This document shows positions 1 through 7,309 of a stretch of 7,745 nt of DNA, in pieces. Within the stretch, counting starts at the first letter, position 1; each line of letters begins with the position of its first letter. The notes beneath the pieces were generated by a model, which ran no database searches, was not told the origin of the DNA, and was given only the letters and a program-made list of their open reading frames with translations. Origin of the DNA: Chthoniobacterales bacterium (GTDB lineage: Bacteria; Verrucomicrobiota; Verrucomicrobiia; Chthoniobacterales; UBA10450); the NCBI GenBank assembly GCA_013695925.1, contig JACCZO010000363.1, forward strand, positions 1 to 7,745, in the 5' to 3' direction. The position numbers and the translations under genes were made by a program.

Positions 1-279
1 CAGGCCTTTCAATACGGTCTTTGGCCACACGCCAAGCCGCTCGTCTGGAGCTACTCGCTCTGGATGCTGGAATACAACATCCGCTCGGCCGCGATCGTCG
101 GGATCGTCGGCGCCGGCGGCGTCGGCCTGCAATTGCACACCTACCAGGAGTATTATCAGTGGGACAAATTCGCCACTGTCCTGCTCTTCATGTTCCTGCT
201 CGTCTCCGCTCTTGATTTGTTAGGCGAACGGGTCCGCAACCAGATCGTGCGCAAGGCCGTCCTGAACAAGGCGCGCTGA
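1..279 (+). CDS. phnE: Phosphonate ABC transporter permease, PhnE type (C-terminal part)
   Basis: This is the C-terminal 92 residues of an inner-membrane permease; the start lies before the window and the frame ends in TGA at 277-279. The core EYNIRSAAIVGIVGAGGVG matches the conserved cytoplasmic coupling segment of PhnE permeases, which contacts the ATPase PhnC. It is followed by the last membrane segment (about TVLLFMFLLVSALDLL) and a basic tail (GERVRNQIVRKAVLNKAR), as expected at the end of this family. Known PhnE proteins form the channel of the PhnCDE importer for phosphonates, phosphite or related phosphorus compounds. The partners phnC and phnD would be expected upstream, outside the window. 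The exact substrate cannot be read from this fragment. Another binding-protein-dependent permease is possible but less likely, given the NIRSA...GIVGAGG signature. Confidence 0.85.
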   Translation, partial: QAFQYGLWPHAKPLVWSYSLWMLEYNIRSAAIVGIVGAGGVGLQLHTYQEYYQWDKFATVLLFMFLLVSALDLLGERVRNQIVRKAVLNKAR

Positions 280-320
280 GGCGAACGGCAGTCAGCCGAC
301 ACTGCAACCGACCGCTAAAA

Positions 321-334
321 GTTCGCAACCGAAC
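321..334. promoter_or_regulatory. Short perfect inverted repeat upstream of the TonB receptor gene
   Basis: GTTCG, four bases, CGAAC lies 39 bases before the GTG start of the receptor gene, in the 93-base gap after phnE. It could be a repressor half-site pair or a small RNA hairpin. It has no T-run after it, so it does not look like an intrinsic terminator. The GTTC/GAAC spacing is six bases, unlike the four-base spacing of GTTC-N4-GAAC LexA-type sites. No Fur-like box, clear -35 box or riboswitch is visible in this gap. A five-base arm can easily occur by chance. Confidence 0.2.
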
Positions 335-372
335 GGGAGCAGAGCCCGCATGCGCTCGTTTAGGATGGGGGC

Positions 373-2574
373 GTGAAATTTTTTTTCTGCCTCTTGCTCG
401 CCCTCGGAATTCTCCTCCCCCTTTCGCTTTTCGCCCAGGAAGCGGTCACCGCCACCGTCTCGGAAGTCCGGGTGGAAGCGGAGGCCGAATCGGACGAAAC
501 GATCCAGGCCCCGTATCTACCACCGGTTCTGGGGACGCGGATTTATTCCGGAAAAAAGACCAACGTGATTGACCTCGACGAGTTTCCGACGATCACGAAC
601 AACAACTATCGCCAGGCGCTGGCGAAAACGCCCGGCCTTTACCTGAGTGAGGAGACGACGCCGCTCCTCAGCATCGGCTATCGCGGGCTCGATCCCAGCC
701 GGGTGCAATACACCCAGGTCTTGAAGGATGGAATCCCGATCCACGCCGATCAATTTGGTTACCCCGAGGCCTATTACACCCCGCCGCTCGACACGGTCGA
801 TCGGATCGAATTCCTCCGCGGCGGCGCGGCGCTCCTCTACGGGCCGCAGCCGGGCGGCGCGCTCAACTTCATCACGCACCGGCCACGGATCGATCGCGCG
901 TTTTCCTTCGGGAGCACGAGCACGTTTGGGAGCGACTCGTATTTTTCCAATTTTACCTACGTGGACGGGACGAGCGGCCGGATCGGCTATTACGGCTACT
1001 ACGATCACCGCGAAAGCGATGGATTCCGGGAAGCGAACAGCGCCGTCGCCCTCGACGCGGGCCACTTCAAACTGGTGCTCGATGCCACGACCGACAGCCG
1101 GTGGATCCTCAGTATCGATGCGTATGCGGAGGAACATGGCGAACCCGGCGGGCTGACCTTCGCCACCGGGCCGGGCACGGTGAATTACAACGAGAACCGC
1201 GACGCGACCTCGCGCTTCTTTGACGTCTTCGAGCTGGAGCGCTACTTCGGGTCGCTCGCCTGGGAGAAGGATTTTTCCGAGGCGACCCGGCTCACCGTTA
1301 CGGGCTGGGGCGGATATTATTCTCGCTTCAGTGTGCGGCAGCGCGGCGGAGGTTTCGGCACTCTGCCGACCGGTCCCGACGCGGACACGACGAGCGTTGA
1401 GCACCAGAAATTTTACACCGAAGGAATCGAAGCCCGGCTCCGCCACGACTACGAGCTCTGGGGCGAAACGCACACGGTCGCGGGAGGAATCCAGGCCTAC
1501 CACACTTATTCGCCGCGCCAGGATCGCCGCGGTGAAATCGCCTCCGATCGCGGCGGTGAATTGCGCAACGACAACGAGCGCGAGATTTTTTATCTGCCGC
1601 TCTTTGTCGAGAATCGTTTCCACTTCGGCCGCTTCTCGATCGTCCCCGGCGTGCGCCTGGAGAACTTCTGGCAAAGCGTGCAGGAGAATGTGAACGTCGA
1701 TAAAGCCGCCGCCGGCACACCGCTGGCCGATGAGAGCGTGAGCGATACCGTGCCGCTCTTCGGCCTCGGCTTGAACTACGAGCTGGCGCGCAAGACCGAG
1801 CTCTACGCCAACGTCTCGCAGTCCTATCGCCCGGTGATTTTCACCCAGGCTGTCCCAACCGGCGGCACCACCCTCGTGCCGGAAAACCTCCAGGAAAGCC
1901 GGGCCGTGCAATACGAGATCGGGTTCCGCGGCAGCCCGCGCCCTGGGCTGAGCTGGGATGTGAGCGGCTTCCTGCTCGATTTCGACGACCAGATCGGGGT
2001 CATCGCGCTGCCGGATGGATTTAGCACCCTGGCCAATGTCGGGCGAGCCCAGCATTTCGGGGTCGAGCTCGCCGGGGAACTCGATCTGATCGGGCTTTTC
2101 GACGCCGGGCAGACCGTCACGCCGCCGGCGCCGATGGGCAAGGATCATCAGCCCGCGCCGCCCTCGCGGCTCTCTCTCGGCGAGCGCATCGGCTCACTCA
2201 GCCTTTATGCCAACGCCACTTTGCTCGACGCCGAATTCGTGAGCGGCCCGCTCGACGGCAAAACGCCGCGCTTCGCGCCTGATTATCTCATTCGGACCGG
2301 TCTGATTTATCGCCTGCGCGATATCGTGAAAGTGGCGCTCCTCGGCACCTTCGTGGCCGACAGCTTCGCCGACGACGGCAATACGCCGGAACGCTTCGTG
2401 CCCGCCTATTCGGTCTGGGATCTGAGCGCGGAGGTGAAAGTTTACAAGGATCTGAGCCTGACCGCCGGGATCAACAATCTCTTCGACGAAGATTACTACT
2501 CGCGGATCACGAACAGCGGGATCGATCCCGGCGCCGGCCGGAATTATTACGGCGGTTTCTCGATCAGGTTTTAG
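373..2574 (+). CDS. TonB-dependent outer-membrane receptor (FecA-like)
   Basis: This 733-residue protein has the length and layout of a TonB-dependent receptor, a gated beta-barrel that imports scarce ligands such as ferric siderophores using TonB-ExbBD energy. Residues 1-21 are a signal peptide (MKFFFCLLLALGILLPLSLFA, cut before QEA). A valine-rich stretch, TATVSEVRVEA, is a possible TonB box. The plug domain spans about residues 57-170, with typical motifs: YRQALAKTPGLYL, GYRGLDPSRVQYTQVLKDGIPI, DRIEFLRGGAALLYGPQPGGALNFIT. The barrel follows, with the late motif INNLFDEDYYSR and a terminal phenylalanine in GGFSIRF, the usual outer-membrane insertion signal. The start is GTG at 373; no in-frame ATG gives a better signal peptide, and the ATG at 365 is out of frame and stops at once. 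The plug most resembles FecA-type ferric-citrate or siderophore receptors, but the ligand is unknown. The gene lies 93 bases after phnE and may share its transcript. Confidence 0.93.
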   Translation: MKFFFCLLLALGILLPLSLFAQEAVTATVSEVRVEAEAESDETIQAPYLPPVLGTRIYSGKKTNVIDLDEFPTITNNNYRQALAKTPGLYLSEETTPLLSIGYRGLDPSRVQYTQVLKDGIPIHADQFGYPEAYYTPPLDTVDRIEFLRGGAALLYGPQPGGALNFITHRPRIDRAFSFGSTSTFGSDSYFSNFTYVDGTSGRIGYYGYYDHRESDGFREANSAVALDAGHFKLVLDATTDSRWILSIDAYAEEHGEPGGLTFATGPGTVNYNENRDATSRFFDVFELERYFGSLAWEKDFSEATRLTVTGWGGYYSRFSVRQRGGGFGTLPTGPDADTTSVEHQKFYTEGIEARLRHDYELWGETHTVAGGIQAYHTYSPRQDRRGEIASDRGGELRNDNEREIFYLPLFVENRFHFGRFSIVPGVRLENFWQSVQENVNVDKAAAGTPLADESVSDTVPLFGLGLNYELARKTELYANVSQSYRPVIFTQAVPTGGTTLVPENLQESRAVQYEIGFRGSPRPGLSWDVSGFLLDFDDQIGVIALPDGFSTLANVGRAQHFGVELAGELDLIGLFDAGQTVTPPAPMGKDHQPAPPSRLSLGERIGSLSLYANATLLDAEFVSGPLDGKTPRFAPDYLIRTGLIYRLRDIVKVALLGTFVADSFADDGNTPERFVPAYSVWDLSAEVKVYKDLSLTAGINNLFDEDYYSRITNSGIDPGAGRNYYGGFSIRF
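1522..1569 (+). repeat. Imperfect 24-base tandem duplication within the receptor gene
   Basis: Two adjacent 24-base units start at 1522 and 1546. Their first 15 bases match at 14 positions and the rest diverge. They encode DRRGEIAS and DRGGELRN (residues 384-399), within a hydrophilic stretch rich in Arg, Asp, Glu and Asn that is probably an extracellular loop of the barrel. The reading frame is kept. This looks like an old in-frame slippage duplication. Confidence 0.45.
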
Positions 2575-2596
2575 CGTGGCGGCGGGATGCTTCCGT

Positions 2597-3856
2597 CTAA
2601 CGACGCTCGCGCACGATCTGGAAGACGTTGCCGCTCCCGATGTCGCAGATGTAAAGCTCGCCGTTGGCGTCTTCGCCTAACGACGTCGGATTGAGGAGCG
2701 GGTAGTTGCCCACCATGGTCGGAAAAAGGTCGGCCGTGATGTCCTGGAAATTCGAGGCGACTGTCCCGTCGAAATTGAGGGTAAAAATTCTCCCGGTGAA
2801 ATTGCCGCCTTCCGGGCCGGAATAATCCGCGAAGACATAGGTTCCAACCAGGTTCCTGACTTTGCGGCCGCGGTAGACATAGCCGCCGATGATCGCTTGG
2901 CCAACCGCATGCGAGTAATCGTAGGCCGGATTGACCGCGTTGGGCGGGACTGGGTCGTTCGGATAAGCCGGATTTTGGATGCTGCCCTCGCGCACCCGCC
3001 AGCCGTAGTTCATCCCGCCGGCTGAGGTCGCGGCTTCGGCGTCGATCTCCTCGCGCTGCGCCTGGCCGACATCGCCGATGAAGAATGTCCCTAACGAACG
3101 ATCGAAGCTGTTCCGGAAAGGATTGCGTAGCCCATAAGCCCAGATTTCCTGACGCACGTTTGGCATTCCGACGAAAGGATTATCGGCCGGGATTGAGTAA
3201 GTGCCGTCGCTGTTGATATGGATGCGCAGCATTTTTCCGAGCAAGGTGGTGAGATTTTGTGCGTTGCCGCCCGGCTCGATGTGTCCCGTCCCGGCGTCGT
3301 TGCTCGCCCCGCCGTCGCCCATCCCAATATAAAGATTTTCGACGTCGCCCGTGCGCGGGCTGAAGCCGATCCAGCCCCCGTTGTGATTGGTTTGGGGCTG
3401 ATCGAAAGAGAGCAGGATTTTTTCGCTCGCCGGGTCGGCGATATCGGGATTGGAGGAGACGGTGAAGCGGGAGATGCGCGTCACGCCCTGGCCGTAAATG
3501 CCGCCCGGAGCGACGTAGTTGACGTAAAAGTATCCGTTCGTCGCGTAGTTAGGATCAAAGGCCAGCCCGAGCAGACCCTGCTCACCGGTGGTTGCGACGG
3601 AAATGCTGAGAAAGGGCGGCTCCTTTACGGTCCCGCTGGCGAGGTCGATGATGCGGATCTGACCTTTTTGTTGGACGACGAAAAGACGGGCCCGATCCCT
3701 GGGCGGCGCGGTAGCGTAGAGCGGCAGATTAAAACCGCCCGCTACCAGGACGGCGTCCAACCCTTGCACGGCCTGGGCGTTCACCGAGGAAAGTGAAAAA
3801 GCAGCCAGCAAACAGACGAAAGTGGGGCCAGCGAGACGCAAGATTCTAAGATTCAT
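2597..3856 (-). CDS. Secreted PQQ-dependent sugar (glucose/sorbosone) dehydrogenase-like protein
   Basis: This is a 419-residue six-bladed beta-propeller protein of the glucose/sorbosone dehydrogenase (GSDH, YliI-like) family. Known members oxidise aldose sugars in the periplasm using pyrroloquinoline quinone. Residues 1-28 form a signal peptide ending in VNAQA. Family motifs occur in order: GEQGLLGLAFDPNY; TNHNGGWIGF, with the probable catalytic base His158; LYIGMGDGG with Asp181; WAYGLRNPFRNSFD, whose Arg244-Asn245 match the PQQ-contacting pair of soluble glucose dehydrogenase; GDVGQAQREEID; MNYGWRVREG; and the closing NPTSLGEDANGELYICD. No cytochrome c domain is attached. I chose ATG at 3856; an in-frame GTG at 3865 would overlap the predicted -10 box. 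The stop is TAG, 22 bases from the convergent receptor gene's stop, with no clear hairpin between. The true substrate, and whether the cell makes PQQ, cannot be told from here. Confidence 0.9.
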   Translation of the reverse strand: MNLRILRLAGPTFVCLLAAFSLSSVNAQAVQGLDAVLVAGGFNLPLYATAPPRDRARLFVVQQKGQIRIIDLASGTVKEPPFLSISVATTGEQGLLGLAFDPNYATNGYFYVNYVAPGGIYGQGVTRISRFTVSSNPDIADPASEKILLSFDQPQTNHNGGWIGFSPRTGDVENLYIGMGDGGASNDAGTGHIEPGGNAQNLTTLLGKMLRIHINSDGTYSIPADNPFVGMPNVRQEIWAYGLRNPFRNSFDRSLGTFFIGDVGQAQREEIDAEAATSAGGMNYGWRVREGSIQNPAYPNDPVPPNAVNPAYDYSHAVGQAIIGGYVYRGRKVRNLVGTYVFADYSGPEGGNFTGRIFTLNFDGTVASNFQDITADLFPTMVGNYPLLNPTSLGEDANGELYICDIGSGNVFQIVRERR

Positions 3857-3863
3857 GAATTCC

Positions 3864-3892
3864 ACAGTAAGGGAAGAACATCAGACTCACAA
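3864..3892 (-). promoter_or_regulatory. Predicted sigma70-like promoter for the sugar dehydrogenase gene
   Basis: On the minus strand TTGTGA (3892-3887) and TACTGT (3869-3864) are separated by 17 bases, close to the TTGACA-17-TATAAT consensus. The -10 box ends seven bases before the ATG at 3856, so transcription would begin at or just before the start codon, and the mRNA would be leaderless or nearly so. Upstream of the ATG only GGA resembles a Shine-Dalgarno sequence. This is a prediction from sequence alone. Confidence 0.4.
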
Positions 3893-3954
3893 TGCTTTTG
3901 AAAAATCGCTCGACTTCATGAGCACCAGCAGAGTCGCTCGGGTAAAGAGGAGGA

Positions 3955-3982
3955 TTGAAAGCCAGAATGCGCCGGATACTAT
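3955..3982 (+). promoter_or_regulatory. Predicted sigma70-like promoter for ftsK
   Basis: TTGAAA (3955-3960) and TACTAT (3977-3982) are separated by 16 bases, a good match to a housekeeping promoter. The -10 box ends eight bases before the GTG start of ftsK at 3991, so the transcript would be leaderless or have only a few leader bases. A purine-rich GAGGAGG lies just upstream of the -35 box, too far from the GTG to act as its ribosome site. Together with the opposite-facing promoter, this makes the 3857-3990 gap a divergent promoter region. Confidence 0.42.
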
Positions 3983-3990
3983 GAGGCGCG

Positions 3991-6423
3991 GTGGCCAAAC
4001 GCACTCAACACAATGCCTGGAATGAAGTTTACGCCCTCATCCTTCTCGGAACCGGGACGCTGCTCTTCCTTGCCCTGATTTCTTACGTCCCCAAGGACAT
4101 CCCAACCTGGTTCCCGCTGCTCAATACCACCTCGGCCCCGAACCGGCCGGCGCAGAATTTTCTCGGACCGCTCGGCGCGGTCGGCGCCGGGATCTGTTAT
4201 TTCCTCGTCGGCGCCGCGTCCTATCTGCTGGCGGCGACTATGCTCGGATTTGGCGGTGCGAAGTTATTTTACGGCGAGTTGAAGGTGAGCCGGCGGGTGG
4301 GCTGGATCGTGCTCTTCGTCGCCTCGGGCGCCTGCCTTTTCCAATTGCAGCCCTGGTTTTTGCACGACTGGCACCGCGTCTTTAATATTGATGGGCCCGG
4401 CGGGAAACTCGGGACCTATATTGGCCGGGGCGTTTTCCGGGCCTTCCTCGGGAAAGGCTCGGTCATAGTGCTCGCCGGGATTTATCTCATGAGCCTGATT
4501 CTGATGACCGGGCTACGCCCGGTTTATCTCATTAGGCAGAGCGTGCTCGCGGTGCGCCGAGGCTTTGTTGCCCTCCGGCTCTGGCTGCTTCATCGGCGGA
4601 TGCGGAAGACGGATCTGAAAGGGCAGCTCGAGATCAGCCAGCAGGAGATCTTCAAACAACAGCGCGCGATCGAGAAAAAGCTGCGCAAGAAAGGCGCCCC
4701 CGTCCCGGAAGTTCTGCTCGAGGAATTCGCTAATCGGCCCGAGCCGAAGGTGGTCGATACCACCGCGCTGCCTGACGAGATTACCTCCCCGCGCAAGAAA
4801 CCTTCCCTCGCGGACTTGAAGCGCGGCAAGAAGTCCTCCGCGCCGGCACCGGCCCTCACGACTTCGAAGGATTGGGAGGGCAAGAATTACGAATTGCCCG
4901 GACTCGATCTGCTCGAAGAACACGACAGCGAAGGCCGGGTCGCGACCGATCCGGGGGAGTTGGAGGAGATTCAGCGGACGCTCATCGAGACGTTAGGCCA
5001 ATTCGGGATCCAGGTGGCGCCGGGCGACATCACGAAAGGGCCCACGATTACGCGCTACGAAGTCTACCCCGCGAAAGGAGTGCGGGTGGATAAGATCGTT
5101 AGTCTCGAGCGCGACCTGGCCCGCGCCACCCGGGCCGAGCGGATCAACATCCTCGCGCCGATTCCAGGGAAGGACACGGTTGGGATCGAGTTGGCCAACA
5201 GCCGCAAAGTCAAAGTCACCCTGCGCGAGCTGTTACGATCGGAAGACTGGCAGGCCAGCAACGCCAAACTCCCGATCGCGCTCGGAAAAGACGTCTACGG
5301 CAAAACGATTATCGCCGATCTCGCCCAGATGCCGCATCTCCTCGTCGCCGGCACGACCGGGAGCGGCAAGAGCGTCTGCATCAACGCGCTCATTGCGAGC
5401 ATGCTTTACCGGTTCACGCCGCAAGAGCTGCGCTTCATCATGATCGATCCCAAGGTGGTCGAGATGCAGGTCTACAACGATCTGCCGCATCTCATCATCC
5501 CGGTCGTGACCGATCCGAAGAAGGTCCTGCTCGCGCTCCGGCACGTCATCATCGAAATGGAAAATCGCTACAAGATTTTCGCCAGGAGCGGGGTGCGCAA
5601 CATCACCGGCTTCAACGGTCGCCCGGCGAAGAAAACGCAGAAAGAGCTGGATTTGGAGGGCACCGCGCCGTCGGTGCCTAACGACGAAGGAAGCGACAGC
5701 GTGCTTCCCTCCAGCCCGCCGATCACCGTCCCGCGCGATGATGAGCCGATCATCCCCGACAAGCTGCCTTACATCGTAGTGATCATCGACGAGCTCGCCG
5801 ACCTCATGCAGACTGCGCCGGCCGATGTGGAGAGCGCGATCGCGCGTATCACCCAGATGGCGCGCGCCGCCGGGATTCATATCATCGTCGCGACCCAGAC
5901 GCCGCGGGCTGACGTCATCACCGGGGTAATCAAGGCAAACATCCCAAGTCGGATCGCTTTCCAGGTCGCCTCGAAAATCGACAGCCGGGTCATTCTCGAC
6001 GAGAACGGCGCCGACCAATTGTTAGGCCAGGGCGACATGCTTTACCTGCCGCCGAGCACTTCGCGGCTCATCCGCGCGCAGGGCGTGTTGGTCACAGATG
6101 AGGAGATTCATCGCGTGGTCGACTTCGTTTCTGCGCAAAGCCCCGCCGCCTACGACATGGCGATCCACGAAAAAATCTCGAGCGGCCACCTCGGCGAGGC
6201 AGGCGAGGATGTGACCGACGAGGATGAAGAACTGGTCGAGAAATGTCTCGAGATTATACGTCAGGAAAAGCGCGCCTCGACTTCGCTTCTGCAACGTCGG
6301 CTCCGGCTGGGTTACACCCGTGCCGCCCGGATCGTTGATATTCTCGAGCAGCGCGGCATATTGGGCCCCGGCGAAGGCGCGAAGCCGCGTGAGATTCTAG
6401 TCGATCTCGACGCCGCCGTCTGA
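3991..6423 (+). CDS. ftsK: DNA translocase FtsK/SpoIIIE family
   Basis: This 810-residue septum-anchored ATPase belongs to the family that pumps double-stranded DNA during chromosome segregation and, in many bacteria, activates XerCD/dif recombination. Four membrane segments lie at about residues 13-32, 58-92, 103-120 and 150-176. A charged linker (about 200-300, with a likely coiled coil near 212-234) is shorter than in E. coli FtsK. The alpha-beta motor domain starts near 305 and has Walker A GTTGSGKS (454-461) and Walker B IVVIIDE (595-601). It also carries family blocks MIDPKVVEM, ATQTPRADVITGVIKANIPSRIAF and SKIDSRVILDENGADQLLGQGDM. A polar loop of about 49 residues (543-591) precedes Walker B; this loop varies in length in the family. 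The C-terminal gamma winged helix (about 745-806, with RLGYTRAARIVDILEQRGILGP) is the domain that reads polar guide sequences (KOPS) in characterised FtsK. The start is GTG; no in-frame ATG occurs before the second membrane segment. rodZ follows 13 bases later. Confidence 0.96.
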   Translation: MAKRTQHNAWNEVYALILLGTGTLLFLALISYVPKDIPTWFPLLNTTSAPNRPAQNFLGPLGAVGAGICYFLVGAASYLLAATMLGFGGAKLFYGELKVSRRVGWIVLFVASGACLFQLQPWFLHDWHRVFNIDGPGGKLGTYIGRGVFRAFLGKGSVIVLAGIYLMSLILMTGLRPVYLIRQSVLAVRRGFVALRLWLLHRRMRKTDLKGQLEISQQEIFKQQRAIEKKLRKKGAPVPEVLLEEFANRPEPKVVDTTALPDEITSPRKKPSLADLKRGKKSSAPAPALTTSKDWEGKNYELPGLDLLEEHDSEGRVATDPGELEEIQRTLIETLGQFGIQVAPGDITKGPTITRYEVYPAKGVRVDKIVSLERDLARATRAERINILAPIPGKDTVGIELANSRKVKVTLRELLRSEDWQASNAKLPIALGKDVYGKTIIADLAQMPHLLVAGTTGSGKSVCINALIASMLYRFTPQELRFIMIDPKVVEMQVYNDLPHLIIPVVTDPKKVLLALRHVIIEMENRYKIFARSGVRNITGFNGRPAKKTQKELDLEGTAPSVPNDEGSDSVLPSSPPITVPRDDEPIIPDKLPYIVVIIDELADLMQTAPADVESAIARITQMARAAGIHIIVATQTPRADVITGVIKANIPSRIAFQVASKIDSRVILDENGADQLLGQGDMLYLPPSTSRLIRAQGVLVTDEEIHRVVDFVSAQSPAAYDMAIHEKISSGHLGEAGEDVTDEDEELVEKCLEIIRQEKRASTSLLQRRLRLGYTRAARIVDILEQRGILGPGEGAKPREILVDLDAAV

Positions 6424-6436
6424 TCCCGCCGTCCAG

Positions 6437-7309
6437 ATGCAACCGTTCGGCAAAAAATTACAAGAGGCCCGTCTCAAGAAGAACATCTCGGTCGAGGAAG
6501 CCTCGCGCGTGACCAAGATCCGCGCCTCGCGCATCCAGGAACTCGAGGCGGAGGATTTCTCGAGTTTCTCCAGCCTCGCCTACGCGAAGGGGTTCCTCCT
6601 CATCTACGGCAAATATCTCGACGTCGACGTGACGCCGTATCTCGGCGCCTTTGAAAACTCGGGCGAAGTGAGCGTCGATGGCTATTCTTATTTGCAGGAT
6701 GCGCCCACCACCGCGCCGCCGCCGATCGTGCGCCGGCAGCCGGCGAAACGCCCCGCCTTTCTGCCGTTTATTATTGCCGTCGCGGTGCTCGTTTTCGGTT
6801 GGTATTTGATCAAGCTCTTGCTCGATATCCAGCGCATCACCCCGACGAAGCCGCCGCCCGGCGCGGTCGTTTCGGCGACGGCGTCGCCTTCCGCCACCCA
6901 GGGTGGCCGGATCATCGCGCCGCGCGCCCTCCCGGTAGAAGGATCTCCGGCAAGTGAGGCTCGGGGAACGATCGCGCCCACCGCCTCGCCGCCGCCGTCC
7001 ACGCCGGCCGCCACCGAACCCGAGGTACGCCGGGCCGAGCCGGTCCATCCCGAGGACATGGTTTCGCCCGAGGTTACGACGCCTCCCGCCCACCGCGTGC
7101 AGATCACGCCGATGCGGAAAACTTTTCTGCGCGTCACGATTGCGGGCCAGGACGAACCGGCCTTCAATGGCTGGCTCGATCCGGCCGACCCGCCGGTTTC
7201 TTTTCGTGGCTCGCACGTCACGATAAAGGTGCTCGAGCGCGGCGCCGTGCAAATCACGAAAAATGGAGCGGCTCTCGCGGCGGGCGACCCGGATGTGACC
7301 TTTGAATAG
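6437..7309 (+). CDS. rodZ: RodZ-like helix-turn-helix membrane protein
   Basis: This 290-residue protein has the three-part plan of RodZ. The N-terminal cytoplasmic helix-turn-helix domain (about residues 4-75, GKKLQEARLKKNISVEEASRVTKIRASRIQELEAED as its core) is the type that binds the actin homologue MreB in known RodZ. One membrane helix (about 107-130, AFLPFIIAVAVLVFGWYLIKLLL) is preceded by basic residues. A proline/alanine/threonine-rich periplasmic linker (about 135-225) leads to a small C-terminal beta domain (about 228-290, with FLRVTIAGQDEPAFNGWLDP and VTIKVLERGAVQITKNG) resembling the RodZ C-terminal domain DUF4115. RodZ links MreB to the wall-elongation complex and maintains rod shape; that role here is inferred. 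The ATG at 6437 has no clear Shine-Dalgarno sequence and lies 13 bases after the ftsK stop, so the genes are probably cotranscribed. A transcription-factor role is less likely because of the membrane helix. Confidence 0.85.
   Translation: MQPFGKKLQEARLKKNISVEEASRVTKIRASRIQELEAEDFSSFSSLAYAKGFLLIYGKYLDVDVTPYLGAFENSGEVSVDGYSYLQDAPTTAPPPIVRRQPAKRPAFLPFIIAVAVLVFGWYLIKLLLDIQRITPTKPPPGAVVSATASPSATQGGRIIAPRALPVEGSPASEARGTIAPTASPPPSTPAATEPEVRRAEPVHPEDMVSPEVTTPPAHRVQITPMRKTFLRVTIAGQDEPAFNGWLDPADPPVSFRGSHVTIKVLERGAVQITKNGAALAAGDPDVTFE

Noticed and set aside
280..372. Terminator or riboswitch between phnE and the receptor gene
   Set aside because: Only stems of four or five bases are visible, with no following T-run, and the gap is too short and unstructured to match a known riboswitch class by eye.
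543..591. Polar loop before Walker B of FtsK as a novel inserted domain
   Set aside because: The equivalent loop is variable in length in known FtsK proteins, about 36 residues in E. coli by recall, so 49 polar low-complexity residues are not remarkable. The positions given here are residue numbers of the FtsK protein.
517..2148. A 543-codon open frame antisense to the TonB receptor gene
   Set aside because: Its composition is low-complexity and Arg/Ala/Glu-rich with no family motifs, and it lies wholly opposite a gene with clear domains. Long antisense frames are common in GC-rich DNA.
3967..3984. A five-codon frame MRRIL just before ftsK, downstream of a GAGGAGG run, as a leader peptide
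   Set aside because: The purine run is about 14 bases from the ATG, too far for good initiation, and the frame overlaps the better-supported promoter -10 box.
3822..4025. A 67-codon plus-strand frame across the divergent promoter region and into ftsK
   Set aside because: It starts inside the dehydrogenase gene on the opposite strand, overlaps ftsK in another frame, has no suitable ribosome site and shows no family resemblance.
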